A stretch of DNA of 64,000 nt, from positions 6,004,536 to 6,068,535 of the forward strand of contig OY754987.1 of assembly GCA_963576475.1 (NCBI GenBank), read 5' to 3'. Below the pieces are notes generated by a model, which was not told the origin of the DNA, made no database searches, and saw nothing but the letters and a program-made list of their open reading frames with translations. The stretch comes from Molanna angustata (Eukaryota > Arthropoda > Insecta > Trichoptera > Molannidae). The translations under genes and the position numbers were made by a program. This document shows, one piece after another, positions 38,586-49,937 of the stretch (the stretch's first letter is position 1; each line of letters starts with the position of its first letter).

Positions 38586-39274
38586 TTATTATTATTTTGG
38601 ATTCATTGTCCAGCATAAAATCACAGAGAACATAAATATGTAGGTACTACATAGTTACACAAATACAATTTCCAAAAAAAGTATTACACGCTCATTTAAA
38701 AAACAGCTTCATATTTAGCGACAAATGATATGAATCGAAGAAGGTTTATTTCCATCACAGGACCATCACATTCTCTTTTCCACCTAAATACTCAGCATAC
38801 ACTATGCTCAACATGCAACAATCTACAGAATCTGTAATACATACAACAGGCATTTCCAAGAGTTCGACATATTCTTACTAAGCGCTCCCATATTAAAACA
38901 AATATATCGGACTTACAATTTCATCCTCATAATCAAACTGCACATATTTATATATAACTACAATTTCACACATCATTCACACAAAATCTCACCATAATAT
39001 ATAGGTAACTATTTCTAACTTACCTTAATATACTACAATAACTCCAGTGACAAACTGTAATTGGCTTTAATATTTACTCAAATCATCTTTATTTTATATA
39101 ATTTATTATACGCTGTAGGTATGTTGTCCTCTAAATAAATAAAGGACTATCGTTTTGGCTTCAACTATCCTTCAAATAAATCATTGTGAAATCAAAATCA
39201 GATGTTTAATTTGTGTTAACGTAGTCATATGTCAGTAAAAAATTGTTTTATAGTATATAGGTACTCTCAAAATA
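38586..39274. other. no gene seen
   Basis: AT-rich. No frame or repeat match. Confidence 0.4.
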
Positions 39275-39893
39275 GACTAAAAGAAATTCTTCCGACACAT
39301 TCCAAAATCACGCTTGTACAATCTTTACTTCTCCCATTGTTTGATTATGCTGATGTCTGTTAACTTGAAAGTTTGCAAAATATATGTATAGGTACGCTTT
39401 ATTTACAATATTAGAAAATATGATCATGTTTCCATTTATCGAAATCTTCTTCGCTGGTCTATAAGGTACTTACACTTCGTGACATTCATTTACTTTCACT
39501 GCTGTAAAATAGGTATAATTAGTAACACTAATTCACCACAATATCTTAAGAAAAAGAAAGGACTATGGAACACCTCAAGTGATGATATTACGACGTCTCA
39601 ATCGATTCAACTCTTTAAAAAAGATTAAAGCTGTTATACACCTCTCTAATAACTTTTAATTGACATCCCTCCTCCATCCTCTCTTTCTCTCTTTCCACAA
39701 CCTCTATCTCCTTCTTTTCTTCGTTGCTGTGTTTAACATTTAATATTTTTACGTGTTAGTCTTTCTATTGTTTTTTTAATATAAATTTAATATATCTACC
39801 ACTTCACTATGTATAGCCTCACGTTGCATTAGCTGGTTGGAAGAAATTAACTTATGGTAATAAACCCGCCATTGTACACATTAATAATAATAA
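39275..39893 (+). mobile_element. LINE-D relic, plus strand
   Basis: Broken frames read LKEILPTHSKITLVQSLLLP, then FDYADVCY, LQNICIRYIYNIRKYDHVS and IYRNLLRWS, matching the ORF at 30165-30668. A pyrimidine-rich 3' UTR and the hairpin tail GGTTGGAAGAAATT-ACCCGCCATTGTAC follow, ending in TAA repeats at 39880-39893. Several indels and stops make it old. Confidence 0.75.
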
Positions 39894-40440
39894 TAATAAA
39901 TTTGGATAATTTATATAGCGCCGTTTTTGTGAATATCCCACCTCAAGGGCGCTGAAAAAATGATTACGTTGTATCATTTCGGCTCTGGTAAGATTTGCGA
40001 AAAAGGTGCGTTTTAAGTTTTTTTCTGAACGAAGATATATTTTCGGTTTGTCTGAGGGTGTGTGAGGGTGTGTGTCCATGCATTTGGTCCTGCCACAGCA
40101 AATGCACGATCACCGAAATTAGTTGTGTGCACCCTGTTTATTTCAACTAATTTCCCAACCATGGATGAAGAGGCAGCGCAGAACGAAGTGATGATTGTCT
40201 GTCATTTATTGAAAGCGGAATGCACAGTTCGGAGAGGTAAGTAGGAGCCATACCACCAAGTGCTTTAAAGATTATGAGACAGAGCTTATATTCAATTCTT
40301 TCAGGGACTTTAAGCCAATGTAGATTGCGAAGATGGTGAGAGATGTGAGAAAATTTGGAGGCTCCAGTGATGAGTCTGGCTGCAGCATTGAAAACTGACT
40401 GAATTTTATTAATTTCTTTCTTGTACATGAAGTTCAATAA
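39893..40440 (-). mobile_element. L2/CR1-like LINE-G C-terminal relic
   Basis: On the minus strand, 40147-40440 reads KIQSVFNAAARLITGASKFS, then HHLRNLHWLKVPERIEYKLC, then KALGGMAPTYLSEL, the conserved end region of L2/CR1-type LINEs. After a frame change come SFRKKLKTHLF-like text and GGCGCTATATAAAT with an ATT tail. That tail meets the TAA tail of the plus-strand LINE-D at 39893. Confidence 0.75.
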
Positions 40441-40449
40441 AATAAACAA

Positions 40450-41505
40450 ATATTGCGTGCTTCGTCGATTTAACAGCATTTGATAAGGTTTTGATAAATT
40501 TTATCGTCAACATCCTGTCTGAGAAGCATATATCGCCATCTATAATAAAAACTATACAATCTCTGAACATCAATGGAAAAACTAGGATCAAGGTGGATGT
40601 CGAACTAATCTCAAGAAATTCGTACGATGGCGGGAATCAGATAGGGAGACAGTCTCAGCCCATTTTTATTTAATCTAATAATGGACAAAATAAAAGAAGA
40701 AGTAATGTCTCTTTACCACGGGTATAAGATGGGTGATAAAGTCATCAACGTGATATGCTATACTGACGATGCAACGATACTAGCAGAAAGTGAAAACGAT
40801 CTACAAAGAATGTTATACAAGTTCCATCTTGCAGCTAAGAGATATTATATGACAATATCGTTCGACAAAACTACACAATATTTCACAATATCCATGCAGA
40901 CAGCCTCTGAGATGAAAATTGGTTGTAGACGATAAGCCAATAGAACAGATCACAACATTTAAATACCTAGTTGTGGAGATATCTGGTTGTAATGATCTCT
41001 ATAAATAAGCCAAAGAACAGACTGATAAAGCTGCAGTTATCTCCGGATGCATGAGGGACACTGTTTGGGCCAATGAACATTATGCTAGTTGAGAGTAAGG
41101 TCCGAATATAAAATATGCATCAGACCCATAATGACCTATGGAGTTGAAGCAAGGGCAGGCACAGTGAGAACAAAACAGCTACTCAGAACAACAGAGATGA
41201 AAACTCTATCTTGGGCAGAACCCTCAGAGACAGAATTCCCAATGAGGAGATCCGCAGAACCTGCAATGTGGAGTATATTGTAAGGTGGAGTAGGCAAAGA
41301 AGACGATAGGACTGGAGAGATCATGTAGAGAGGATGAATCCAGAAAGGCTGCCAAAGATTGCAATGCGCGAGATACCAGAGGGGCGCCGACCACCGGGAA
41401 GACCATCAAAGAGATGTAGAGAGAGAGCTGGACATCCTCGTTCCAGGACCTATAGAGACAGATCATTGATCTACAAAAAGAGGAAGAAGAAATATTGGAA
41501 AGATA
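40450..41505 (+). pseudogene. LINE-I, RTE-like reverse transcriptase relic
   Basis: Reading across frames: FVDLTAFDKVLINFIVNILS (RT block with the AFD acid), VRQ-GDSLSPFLFNLIMD-like text near 40640-40690, CYTDDATILAESENDLQRML (catalytic DD at about 40764), and FKYLVVEISG. Then come SGCMRDTVW, KICIRPIMTYGVE, a WRDHVERMNPERLPKIA block and GRRPPGRPSKRCRE. At least three frameshifts and two stops disable it. A GAA-rich tail follows near 41480. Confidence 0.75.
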
Positions 41506-41515
41506 AAAAAAAATG

Positions 41516-41972
41516 TATGAGTATTCATCTTCAATGGCGCTACAGCCCATATCTAGCTTTGGCGTCTGTCAGTCTTCGCCTCCAACTTCTTATATCTTCT
41601 GTAGCAAATCTCCAATTGCCCGGCACTTGGAATAGTTGGGAAGCATCCCTTCCATCTTCATCCTCCTATCTCAGCCGCGGTCTTCCAACCTTTCTTCTTC
41701 CGCCTGGATGTCAACACAGGAGTCTTCTTGGTATTCGCTGTATAGTGAAGTTCACTTAAACATGTCCGGCCCATCTGCTGTTTGATCTGATATGCACATT
41801 GAGCCTGGGGAATCTTATATATATCACAAAGCACACCATTATATATTATAATCCTCTAGGCGTCACCATCAGACATTGAAGCACTCGTCTCTCAAACGTG
41901 TCCAGCATTTCAGCAGATCTGGCTTTAGGTAATTGTTCATGTCTCACATCCATATGTCACAACTGTTAAAAT
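41516..41972 (-). pseudogene. LINE-K C-terminal relic, minus strand
   Basis: Minus-strand text across frames reads LTVVTYGCE, MLDTFERRVLQCL, GRRKVGRPRLR-EDEDGRDA, then VPGNWRFATEDIRSWRRRL and DAKARYGL before the stop. It matches the plus-strand copy at 52997-54100. Its 3' end lies next to the 3' end of LINE-I. Confidence 0.7.
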
Positions 41973-42659
41973 AATTGTACAGTGTGATTTTTGTTTTCCT
42001 GTGGACACTGATTTGAACACCAAAAATTGAAATATTCAAATAAAAATTCATTTAATATATTTTATTTATATACCTATTATTCTGAAAATAGCTATGAATT
42101 TAGCAATAATGTAAAGAGATAATAATGAACTAATATACATCAAAGTTGTGTGTTGGTGTGTTGCGTTTACAGTGGCAACGCTGTTAATGTTATAGGTAGC
42201 TAGATGATTTTTGTTAAAATTGATAATGCTTAATTTTTGTAAAACTTTCGGTCATTATAATCGAATTTTTGTGGAAAAATACTTTGGTATTTGTTCATTA
42301 ATTTTAAAATGGATTTCCTCTCTGTTAACACAAAAACTTTGGAATCAACAAAGTGATAATTATTTTAAACAATAAAGAAAAATTATTGTAAATACCAAAC
42401 CACGAATACATTTTCAACGTGGGATTTGTAATACTGGAATAAATATATTTAAATGTGTCATAAATTTTACTTTGAAAATATTAATAAAATCACAAAAAGG
42501 TTCTATAAAAGGAAAATGTCGGAAGTATCTTTATTAATAATGTCTTCAATAATAATCCTTTCCATTCTGAATAAGTAAATATGTCTGCTATTTATAAATA
42601 ATGATGAAATAAGTTAACCATTGATGGATGAAAATACGCACACTGTTATTAAATTTTCA
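41973..42659. other. no gene seen
   Basis: AT-rich and featureless to me. Confidence 0.4.
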
Positions 42660-42870
42660 CTTCGGTATTCTTCGGTCGTTTCCGCGGCGGCTCGGACGCG
42701 TTCGGAATCGTTCGTTCGCTTCGTCGGGCTTCGGAAGTTCTAAATCTGCCGGGGCGTTTTCCCGCTCTCCCCGCCTATTGGCGCGTGCGTGAAGGGAAAA
42801 CACAACACATTACGTTTTTCCGGGTTCAATGGGATATAAAAGGACCCCAACAAAAGGATGGCACTTAGCC
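42660..42870 (+). promoter_or_regulatory. GC-rich promoter-like island with TATA and inverted CCAAT
   Basis: In an AT-rich background this stretch has many CpG steps (CGGCGGCTCGGACGCGTTCG). It then has CTATTGGCGCG, an inverted CCAAT, near 42775, and GGGATATAAAAGGACCCC, a good TATA box, at about 42830-42847. Clustered TTC/GAA triplets resemble a heat-shock element, but the spacing is not the canonical one. No coding region follows within 600 bp. It could be a first-exon promoter of a spliced gene outside view, or the U3 of an old LTR. Confidence 0.4.
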
Positions 42871-43622
42871 ATATGACATTTACATAATATACAAACTGCG
42901 GAAAAACGATTGCGATGCAATCGTAGTACGTATTGATGAGGGGTCCACAAAACTGATCTTGTGTTTTGTCAATTTGAATATGGAACTGTTTTTTTCAAAT
43001 ACATTTAGATGTCATAATATTTCTATTGCAAATTCGGATGTAATTTTGGATTTTTTTGTAAATCATTTTTTTACTAGTGTCGTCTTTAGAACACGAGTAT
43101 TTCATTATATTTCAATCTTTATTATATACCGATTTTTATAAATTTGGATTTAATTGTATTTAAGAATTCTTTATTAATATTAATGTCACAAACACAAATT
43201 CGTCTTTAAAGCAAGCACATTATTATACACCCTTATACATAACCTAAAATAAGATATTTTTATGCTTTACTTTTCAATTTATATTTTGCAATGACTTGAT
43301 TTTAGATTTTTTATTCACCTGCGTGAACTTAAATCGTACATATAAAAGCCACAAACGAAATCTTTTTAGCAAATTTATAAGTCATTTGTTAGAATCCTCC
43401 GACATTTTGGTAGACGTTTTTTAAAACTGCACTTTTAACTTTTCACTAACAGTGCAACTCCTAAAAAACCATAATTAAACGTGGAACGACTTCCTAGAAT
43501 GCTCCGACCATTTGTTAAATTTTTGTTTTTCATACAAATTTTTAATTTTCAAATTTAATATTGTTATACATCACGAGAGAAATCAGGCGCATCATATTTT
43601 CGAATCTATCGCATTTACATTC
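42871..43622. other. no gene seen downstream of the island
   Basis: Only short frames, such as 60 codons at 42959, without any domain. AT-rich. Confidence 0.4.
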
Positions 43623-43915
43623 ATCCAACTGTTGATTGATCCGCTTAACGCACAGAGCCAAGTTTTTAAGCAGTAATAGCCTACGTCACTATTTGTCACT
43701 ATTATACTCGGAATTTGTTTTTTGTATCAATAATGTCAAGGGTTATCAATATTTGATTTTTTCTCTCACTTTGTACTATGTACTATCTTAAGAACTATCA
43801 AGATAGACCAGTGAAATTTCGTTATTTTATAAAAAAAACGATATCAATACATTTTATATAAAGAAGTTTTAGCGGTTGTAAAACATTTTTTATTAAGGAA
43901 AAACTTTTTTTTGAC
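43623..43915 (+). mobile_element. old relative of the HINE-like Helitron (A6)
   Basis: The order ATCCAACTGTTGATTGATCC, CTTAACGCACAGAGCC, ACTCGGAATTTG, AGGGTTATCAA, AACTATCAAG-TAGA and AACATTTTTTATTAAGG-AAAA parallels A1 from its 5' end through the middle. The microsatellite and the 3' half are missing. Identity is low. Confidence 0.55.
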
Positions 43916-46108
43916 AAAAGAATAGATTTCGTGTAATTTGGTGGGAAACAGCATTGGTTGCTTGCTGTTAATACGTCATCTATGGTATGAATTGATTTTG
44001 AAAATGGAACGTTTTTTATGAGTGATGTTATATGAATGTAGGTAGGTGCATAAGTAGAACAGACCATACGGTATGATCGAAAACAATGAAAAAGAATAGA
44101 ACAGGCATTTATGTATAATATGTAGGTAAGTATATAGTTATGTATTATGGTATATATACCTCATATTGTGTGCAGTTAGAGAAATAATAGAAGAGGAAGG
44201 CAGATTACACGGTATAAGGTACTTACATACTATAATGTAGCCTCAGTTTTGTTGGTGAGCGGGAAACCATAGATACCCACAGAAAGACACTCCGTACACC
44301 TACTTTCTCTTTTTGTCGTGTGACAGCAATGGAGCGAACTGCTCCGGCTGGTAAAAGAAAGGTGTCGCTTGTGATGAGCCTTGTACAAAATTGTTTTTTT
44401 TGTGCTATTTTTTGAGTAACGGACGTATAACATGATGTCATTTTTCGAGCTATTTCACCGTCTTCAAATTTATAATGAGGATAAGTGGCAGCGTTATAAT
44501 TTCATGCATTTCCAGTGGCCTCTATGATTACCATACAATATATATTATTTTATTTATTAGTTTGTCAACAGTTCTGAACAATTTTCCAAATAAACATTTT
44601 ACATCAAAAGTGAGCAAATTATAGACGAACATTATTAAACTAAATTAAACACTAGTTAAGATTAGGTAGGTACCAAAACTTTTAACTAAATTGATTGAAT
44701 TGATTGATTGTTTCGTTAAATTCATTTTCTGTTTCGTTAAATTCATGTTTCGTTAAATTCATTCACAAATTTATATTGGATCAGCTGTCATGCGCTTAAT
44801 CCACAGGTGTTGAAACAACCCGTGGGACAAGTTTATTTACATCCTCATATGTTCTTAATTTGGCAAATTCTTGAGTTATTGGTGAACGAAATCGTGGATA
44901 CTGATCAAAATCCATGCAGGATTTTGATCAGTGTCCACTGGATATCTAGACCAGCGCACTACTATCAGCTACCAACTCATATAAATAAATGCGAACAAAA
45001 GAGAAAGTTAGAAAGTAAAGTTTGAGTGTTGTGGTAAGAATTTCATGTATAATATACATTATACAAGTAGCCTTGTTGAGAATTGTACACACCTATCATT
45101 GCATAGTTTCATAAGTAGCGTCTTAAATTAATAAAAAAACGAGAAAATAGAAAACAATAAAATCGAATATTTTTTAATTGCATATGCGCAAACATTCGAT
45201 TTTATTCCCTGTCGGGACTCAAATGATATTAAAAAAAGAAAACAATAAATTTTGAATAATAATATTAAAGCAAATGTTGTATAATTATCATTTTGCTTGT
45301 ATCGTGAGTTCGCACATTCAGTTACAATTTTTGAAACTTATATAGATAGTTTTGTAAACTTCATCTCGATATAATCATTTAGTTTTACCGAACATATATT
45401 TTTCTGTCAATGTGTTCTATTATATATATACATACAAAATAAAAAGATAAAATGAAATAGATGGTGGTATCAACATAATACAAAAATGATTGATTTACAA
45501 AAATTTTAGTAATAGAGATATCAGAAACCTAGCAATTGAGATGCATCATTTTGGTATTTTTTTTCCTAAAACAAGAGCATTTAATTCGTTTCAACTACTA
45601 TGTGTTCTTTTCTTTCATAATCTATACCCTATCCTTTTATTAATTAAAATTACTTTTTTTTATATTTATTTTAATATTTTGTCACTATAAGTAATTTAAC
45701 ACCACATAATAATATAATATAACGATGTTTAAAAGCATTTGTGTGATACAATAATTTAACGAATTACTCCTAATATAAGAATATTTAATTTTAAGCATAT
45801 TAATGTCATCAAAATCATATTATGTCATAATGAATGGTCAACTAAAATTCGAATAGCTAAAATATGTAAGGTACATATTGCCTATATACATAACCTTAAC
45901 CTTGAAATCCATGATAGTTTGATGATTATATTTAGAACCTGTTTCGGTAATGGGCACGCAGATAATATTAAAAATAAAAACGAGAGTAGTGTTGTCAATG
46001 CTTCACTGTTTAAAATATTTTTGATTTTATTTTAATAGGTATTTCATTTTTTTACTAATACAGTACATAATTATACATCCTTATACATTCCATAATTAAG
46101 CATCGAAC
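43916..46108. other. no gene seen; two hairpins
   Basis: Mostly unique AT-rich DNA. 44896-44936 forms an 18-bp stem with one mismatch around ATGCA. 45156-45168 and 45194-45206 form a 13-bp perfect inverted repeat. Minus frames at 44223-44441 overlap in two registers and show no domain. Confidence 0.45.
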
Positions 46109-46206
46109 GAAACAAAATCAACGAACGAAATCGTTTGTGGCGGAATTTGAACTCGCGACCACTGGATCACTTACCCAGCGCACTAACCGCTCTGCCACCA
46201 CCCATT
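46109..46206 (-). mobile_element. SINE-1 head, minus strand
   Basis: Reverse complement: GGGTGGTGGCAGAGCGGTTA, then GCTGGGTAAGTGATCCAGTG, then GAGTTCAAATTCCGCC and GATTTCGTTCG. The A and B boxes are readable, and the acceptor stem is damaged. No body is attached. Confidence 0.65.
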
Positions 46207-46439
46207 TAAAAATTTTATATAATTTTATAAAACAATTGTTTACAAAAATTACAAATTAAAAAGTATTGTTGAATTATTGTTTGTCATTGTTTCTTCAAAT
46301 ACTTAATTAAGCGCCGTTAAGTCAGTATGTTTGTGATTTTATAATAGGAAATTGTCGTGAGTAAAGAACATTTCAAATAAAACATTCCAAACTTCTCTTT
46401 ACAATTACATATAGGGAAGTTTTTATATTAAAATATATT
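46207..46439. other. no gene seen
   Basis: AT-rich. Confidence 0.4.
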
Positions 46440-46615
46440 AGACGAATGACCTGCCTTCATGGGTAAAATGCAAAGCGGAACTTTCACGCGGCAAATCGGA
46501 TCGTTTCGTTCTTTTCCGGCTGCCTTCGTTTTGCCGGGCACCTCTGGGCTCAGTTTTTGCTCGGCACCCGTAGGATAAACGTATTTCCTACGGAAATTCG
46601 CTTTCGTCATTATAC
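46440..46615 (-). other. GC-rich patch with a 60-codon frame, unrecognised
   Basis: Composition jumps sharply against neighbouring DNA. The minus frame 46428-46610 gives MTKANFRRKYVYPTGAEQK and on, a plausible basic peptide, but I recognise no family. It may be a short exon or a GC-rich SINE body. Contains CTACGG-GTGCCGAG and AGGTGCCCGGCAAAACG. Confidence 0.25.
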
Positions 46616-47606
46616 ACGTGAGAACATTTTTTTCTTATAATAATGTTTCATAAATCGAATCTTGTGAATCACATTTTGAATGATGATATTAATATGGAAT
46701 CGTTTGAATTCGAAATTTGATTTTTTTCTGTATTTTATTGGAACGAATTTTATCCTATCAATTTAGTTGACGTATTTAAAATGTTGTGCATTATTTCTTA
46801 TCGTAATTGATGGAATACTATAAAAATACCTATAATTGAATTATGTATTTTTTATATAGTTCCATTTATCTTAATTTATTATATCTTCCTCATTTAATTT
46901 ACCTATATCCCTAGCGAAATTTTTAAAATATAGCTTCATTCAAGGGTCATAAACTTCGATAAATACATTATTTATGGTACATCGTATTTCCACAATTTTA
47001 TCTTTTGATGGTATCCAGTGATTTTTTTTGAAAAATCAAAGGATTCGAAGTTTTGGTGATTTTTAGTATAAGGGTTCCATTCATTTTCAAATTAAAATTA
47101 TTTTAGTTCATTATTATTTTTTTTGTATATTCGCTATGCTAATTATTTTACAATATCTAAAGACGACCAACCCCTTATTTTAAAATTGAATTTTTTTTTA
47201 ATGTGGAATATTATACTTCACTTCGCGGCTATTCATCAGGATAGTCGAAAAACACTTGTGTGACAGTATAATGACAGACGTCTAGTTTGGATTCAATTGT
47301 TTGTGTACATACTCCTATTAACTATTATTGTTAGCAAAATAGTTTAAAATATATCAGCATAATATTTATTGGTGTTCATTCGATTATCGATTATATTTTA
47401 TATTCATTGAAACCTTATTATATCCGTGTAATTTTAAACTGAGTTTGTGTTCTAATAAATATTTTATCCTCAAAAGTGTGGCGACTTGTCTCATTGTGTG
47501 ATTTGCATTATGAAGAGTCGATAGTGAAAACAAATAATTTTGCCGTCAGGTACGCTCGTTCGCGTTTGTGCTAAATTCAACACATTCTTATTTTGCATAA
47601 GTTTGT
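46616..47606. other. no gene seen
   Basis: AT-rich unique DNA. Confidence 0.4.
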
Positions 47607-47990
47607 CCGGAGGAAGAAGCGGTTAGCTTCGAAAACGTTCGACATAAATTTTAAATAATCTCGTTGACTACCATTTCATTCTCCGCTACTATGGAAAAGT
47701 GGAGTTGTGAATTCACAATTTTACAACGTATTTTTACCATCAATTTCTCAACGGGTATCATGTAGAGAGAGCATGTTGTTTAGTATGTACGGCTTATTAC
47801 TTGTAGATTATGACGTACCTACCTATTCTTATTTGTGCTCTCTCTTTCGCTCAAACTATAAGATTTCATATTGATATCACAATTGTGTAAAGTGATTACT
47901 TTTCCACGGACATCTGTCGATTTATTCTCCTGTCAAAATACTCAAAATGCTCTCACGTTCTGGAAAATTGAGATTTAATTTTGTTCATGA
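47607..47990 (+). mobile_element. element-end motif followed by a B-like repeat
   Basis: 47607-47670 (CCGGAGGAAGAAGCGG, TAGCTTCGAAAACG, ACATAAATTTTAAATAA) resembles 8118-8165. From about 47690 the order CTACTATGG, GTGAATTCACAATTTTA, ATCAATTTCTCAACGGGTAT, GTAGAGAGAG and AAATGCTCTCACG-TCTGGAAA matches 59010-59560. That makes it a repeat distantly related to element B. Confidence 0.5.
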
Positions 47991-48115
47991 AATATATATG
48001 CAGTAAAAATTTGTTTTAAAAAATTTGTTTTATAATATAATCCATTCAGGGATTGTAAACTTATCAAGAAGAAATAAAAGATTATTTTTTTTTATAAACG
48101 AATCCATACAATGGT

Positions 48116-48272
48116 ACTTACTTACTTACTTTCCGTGTCCGGAACACCATCATATTGGTTGGTGCTCCGGTGGTGGAAGGATTGGCCGGCATTCTGCCGT
48201 TTCCAGGGACGCCCGATTGCTTTTCCGAAGTTAACCGAAACTCAATCTACGTGGAGGCTCCTTCCGTGTCCC
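48116..48272 (-). mobile_element. SINE-3, full length, with 12-bp target duplication
   Basis: A 157-bp insert flanked by CCATACAATGGT at 48104-48115 and 48273-48284. On the minus strand it starts GGGACACGGAAGGAGCC and runs through GGCCAATCCTTCCACC. It then forms a hairpin, CCGGAGCACCA/TGGTGTTCCGG, and ends ACACGGAAAGTAAGTAAG. The 3' end from GATGGTGTTCCGG onward is nearly that of LINE-B at 6258-6641. No A or B box was recognised, so the promoter source is unclear. Confidence 0.85.
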
Positions 48273-48320
48273 CCATACAATGGTGGGGTTAATAGAAATT
48301 TACATACTATTGAACCATAG

Positions 48321-48640
48321 ATTTTTATTATAATATACTAGATGTCGTAGTTAGCAAATTTTGTATGAATCGAAGTGAGGCATTTTTCCGGAGGATTTTT
48401 GACGTTTTGGTTCCAGACCACATCGTTTTTCTATAGAGAATAACGACTTATGTGAATTGTTATGGATTTATTTGTCTAAAAAACATTTTAATTATTAAGG
48501 TTTAGAGAACAGTTATCTAGGATGTGTTGAAATGTAAGGAAAACTGAAATATTATGTTGGCAACCCAAACGTCAAACTCGCGATATTCCATGACTCACTT
48601 TTTGCACCGAGTACTACATCTAGTATACTATAATAAAAAT
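48321..48640. mobile_element. 320-bp MITE
   Basis: ATTTTTATTATAATATACTA at the left returns inverted at the right (TAGTATACTATAATAAAAAT, ending 48640). The match continues inward through GATGT-GTA and GTGAG-CAT with a few mismatches. There is no coding sequence. TA-rich ends would suit a TA-targeting superfamily, but the duplication cannot be read with certainty. Confidence 0.65.
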
Positions 48641-49284
48641 TTATGTATTGAACATGTACCTAACGAAATTTTTTTTAATTTGTGTGAAATCTATTGCAAT
48701 AAATATCAAGTCTTGCAATCATTGTAATGCTTTTCTTTATATTTTTACTCTCGTTCAAGTAGAGGATATTATAGTAGGTACTTTAATTTATTTTGTACCC
48801 ATTAATTAATTTGTATGACGATTGGACGTTCCATTGTTATTTCGATATATGGCGATGATGCGCTTTAGCTTATTTTCAAACGATGGGAATTTTCTTTGTT
48901 CCAATATAAAGAAGATTCAATTTTTGGATTGATAATGGAATTAAATAAAAAGGCATAATTGATAAACGTTCCGCGAGCACTTAAAGTGATCACGTAAACC
49001 AACCGATGACATATCTTCGTAAAGAGAGATTTTTGTAAAGATCTTAAAAAAATTAGTAAAAAATATTTTTGAATTGTTTTCTGAATATTTTTGTTCTAAA
49101 TTGGATTAATTTCAATCAATTGAGTTGTTTTGTATATTTTTCAATCAAGACAATATATTGTCTATTGAATAGGTTGTATTTGTCTGTAATCATAATTATT
49201 TTATTTTGTATACAAGTCCACGTGGCGATTTCATTGCCAATGCCCAGAGAAGCAAGATTTACGATTTAAATGATTTTTAATCAA
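48641..49284. other. no gene seen
   Basis: AT-rich. The 66-codon frame at 49069 has no domain. Confidence 0.4.
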
Positions 49285-49345
49285 TTTCTCTTATGCCGGG
49301 TATCGAGCCCAGGACGCCTGCACAGCAACCAAAAGACTTACCACT
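49285..49345 (-). mobile_element. SINE-2 head fragment
   Basis: On the minus strand, CAGTGGTAAGTCTTTTGG, then TGTGCAGGCGTCCTGGGC and TCGATACCCGGC match the head of 37283-37478. Body and tail are absent. Confidence 0.65.
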
Positions 49346-49371
49346 GAAAGAATTATAATTCAAAATACAGT

Positions 49372-49495
49372 TCGTTGTGATAGCGAGTGTCATTTGCCGC
49401 GAGGCACCGGCTTAGAATGTCCTTAGAATTCCGGTGTCCCGTAAGAGCCGGGTAATCTATCAGCAATGAGGTTCACCACCCATTTTGAATGTTTT
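49372..49495 (+). mobile_element. SINE-C 5' part, plus strand
   Basis: It opens GTTCGTTGTGATAGCGAGTG-TCAT and then matches the complement of 27100-27380: GAGGCACCGGCTTAGAAT, GTAAGAGCCGGGTAAT, GAGGTTCACCACCCATT. It shows the 5' end missing from most copies and stops at the LINE-D tail. Confidence 0.65.
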
Positions 49496-49499
49496 ATTT

Positions 49500-49875
49500 T
49501 TTTTAATTATTTATATCAAAATAATAATAATAATAAAAAAATACTTTTATTGGTTGATACAACGTGGCGGACTTATTGCCCGCAGGCAATCTCTACCAGT
49601 CAACCACCATGGTAAATACAGTCAGTAACAGAGATAGAAGAATACAAATAGAAAAATACAAAAAAAAAATCATAAATCAAAAATACAAAATAAATATAAA
49701 AAAACAAAAAATAATATATGTATAAATAAGAACAAGAATAAGAATAAAAGATACATCAGATAGATACACTATGTTTATTGGATGGAGGATATGAGAGGAG
49801 AAAGGAAGAGGGATAAAGGGAAAAAGACGTTAATTTGTGTTTATGTGGATAGAAAGTGTGACTTCAAAATAATAA
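49500..49875 (-). mobile_element. LINE-D-like 3' end
   Basis: On the plus strand an AATAATAATAAT tail is followed by GGCGGACTTATTGCC-GCAGGCAATCTC and CAGTCAACCA, the complement of the LINE-D hairpin. 250 bp of A-rich 3' UTR follows. The hairpin loop bases differ from the other copies, so it is a diverged subfamily. Confidence 0.6.
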
Positions 49876-49937
49876 ATAGGTACATATTTTCCTAATATCT
49901 AGTAACAAAATATATAGGTACATACATATACATACAT

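Noticed and set aside
44223..44441. coding exon on the minus strand
   Set aside because: Two overlapping registers are open over the same stretch and neither shows a domain.
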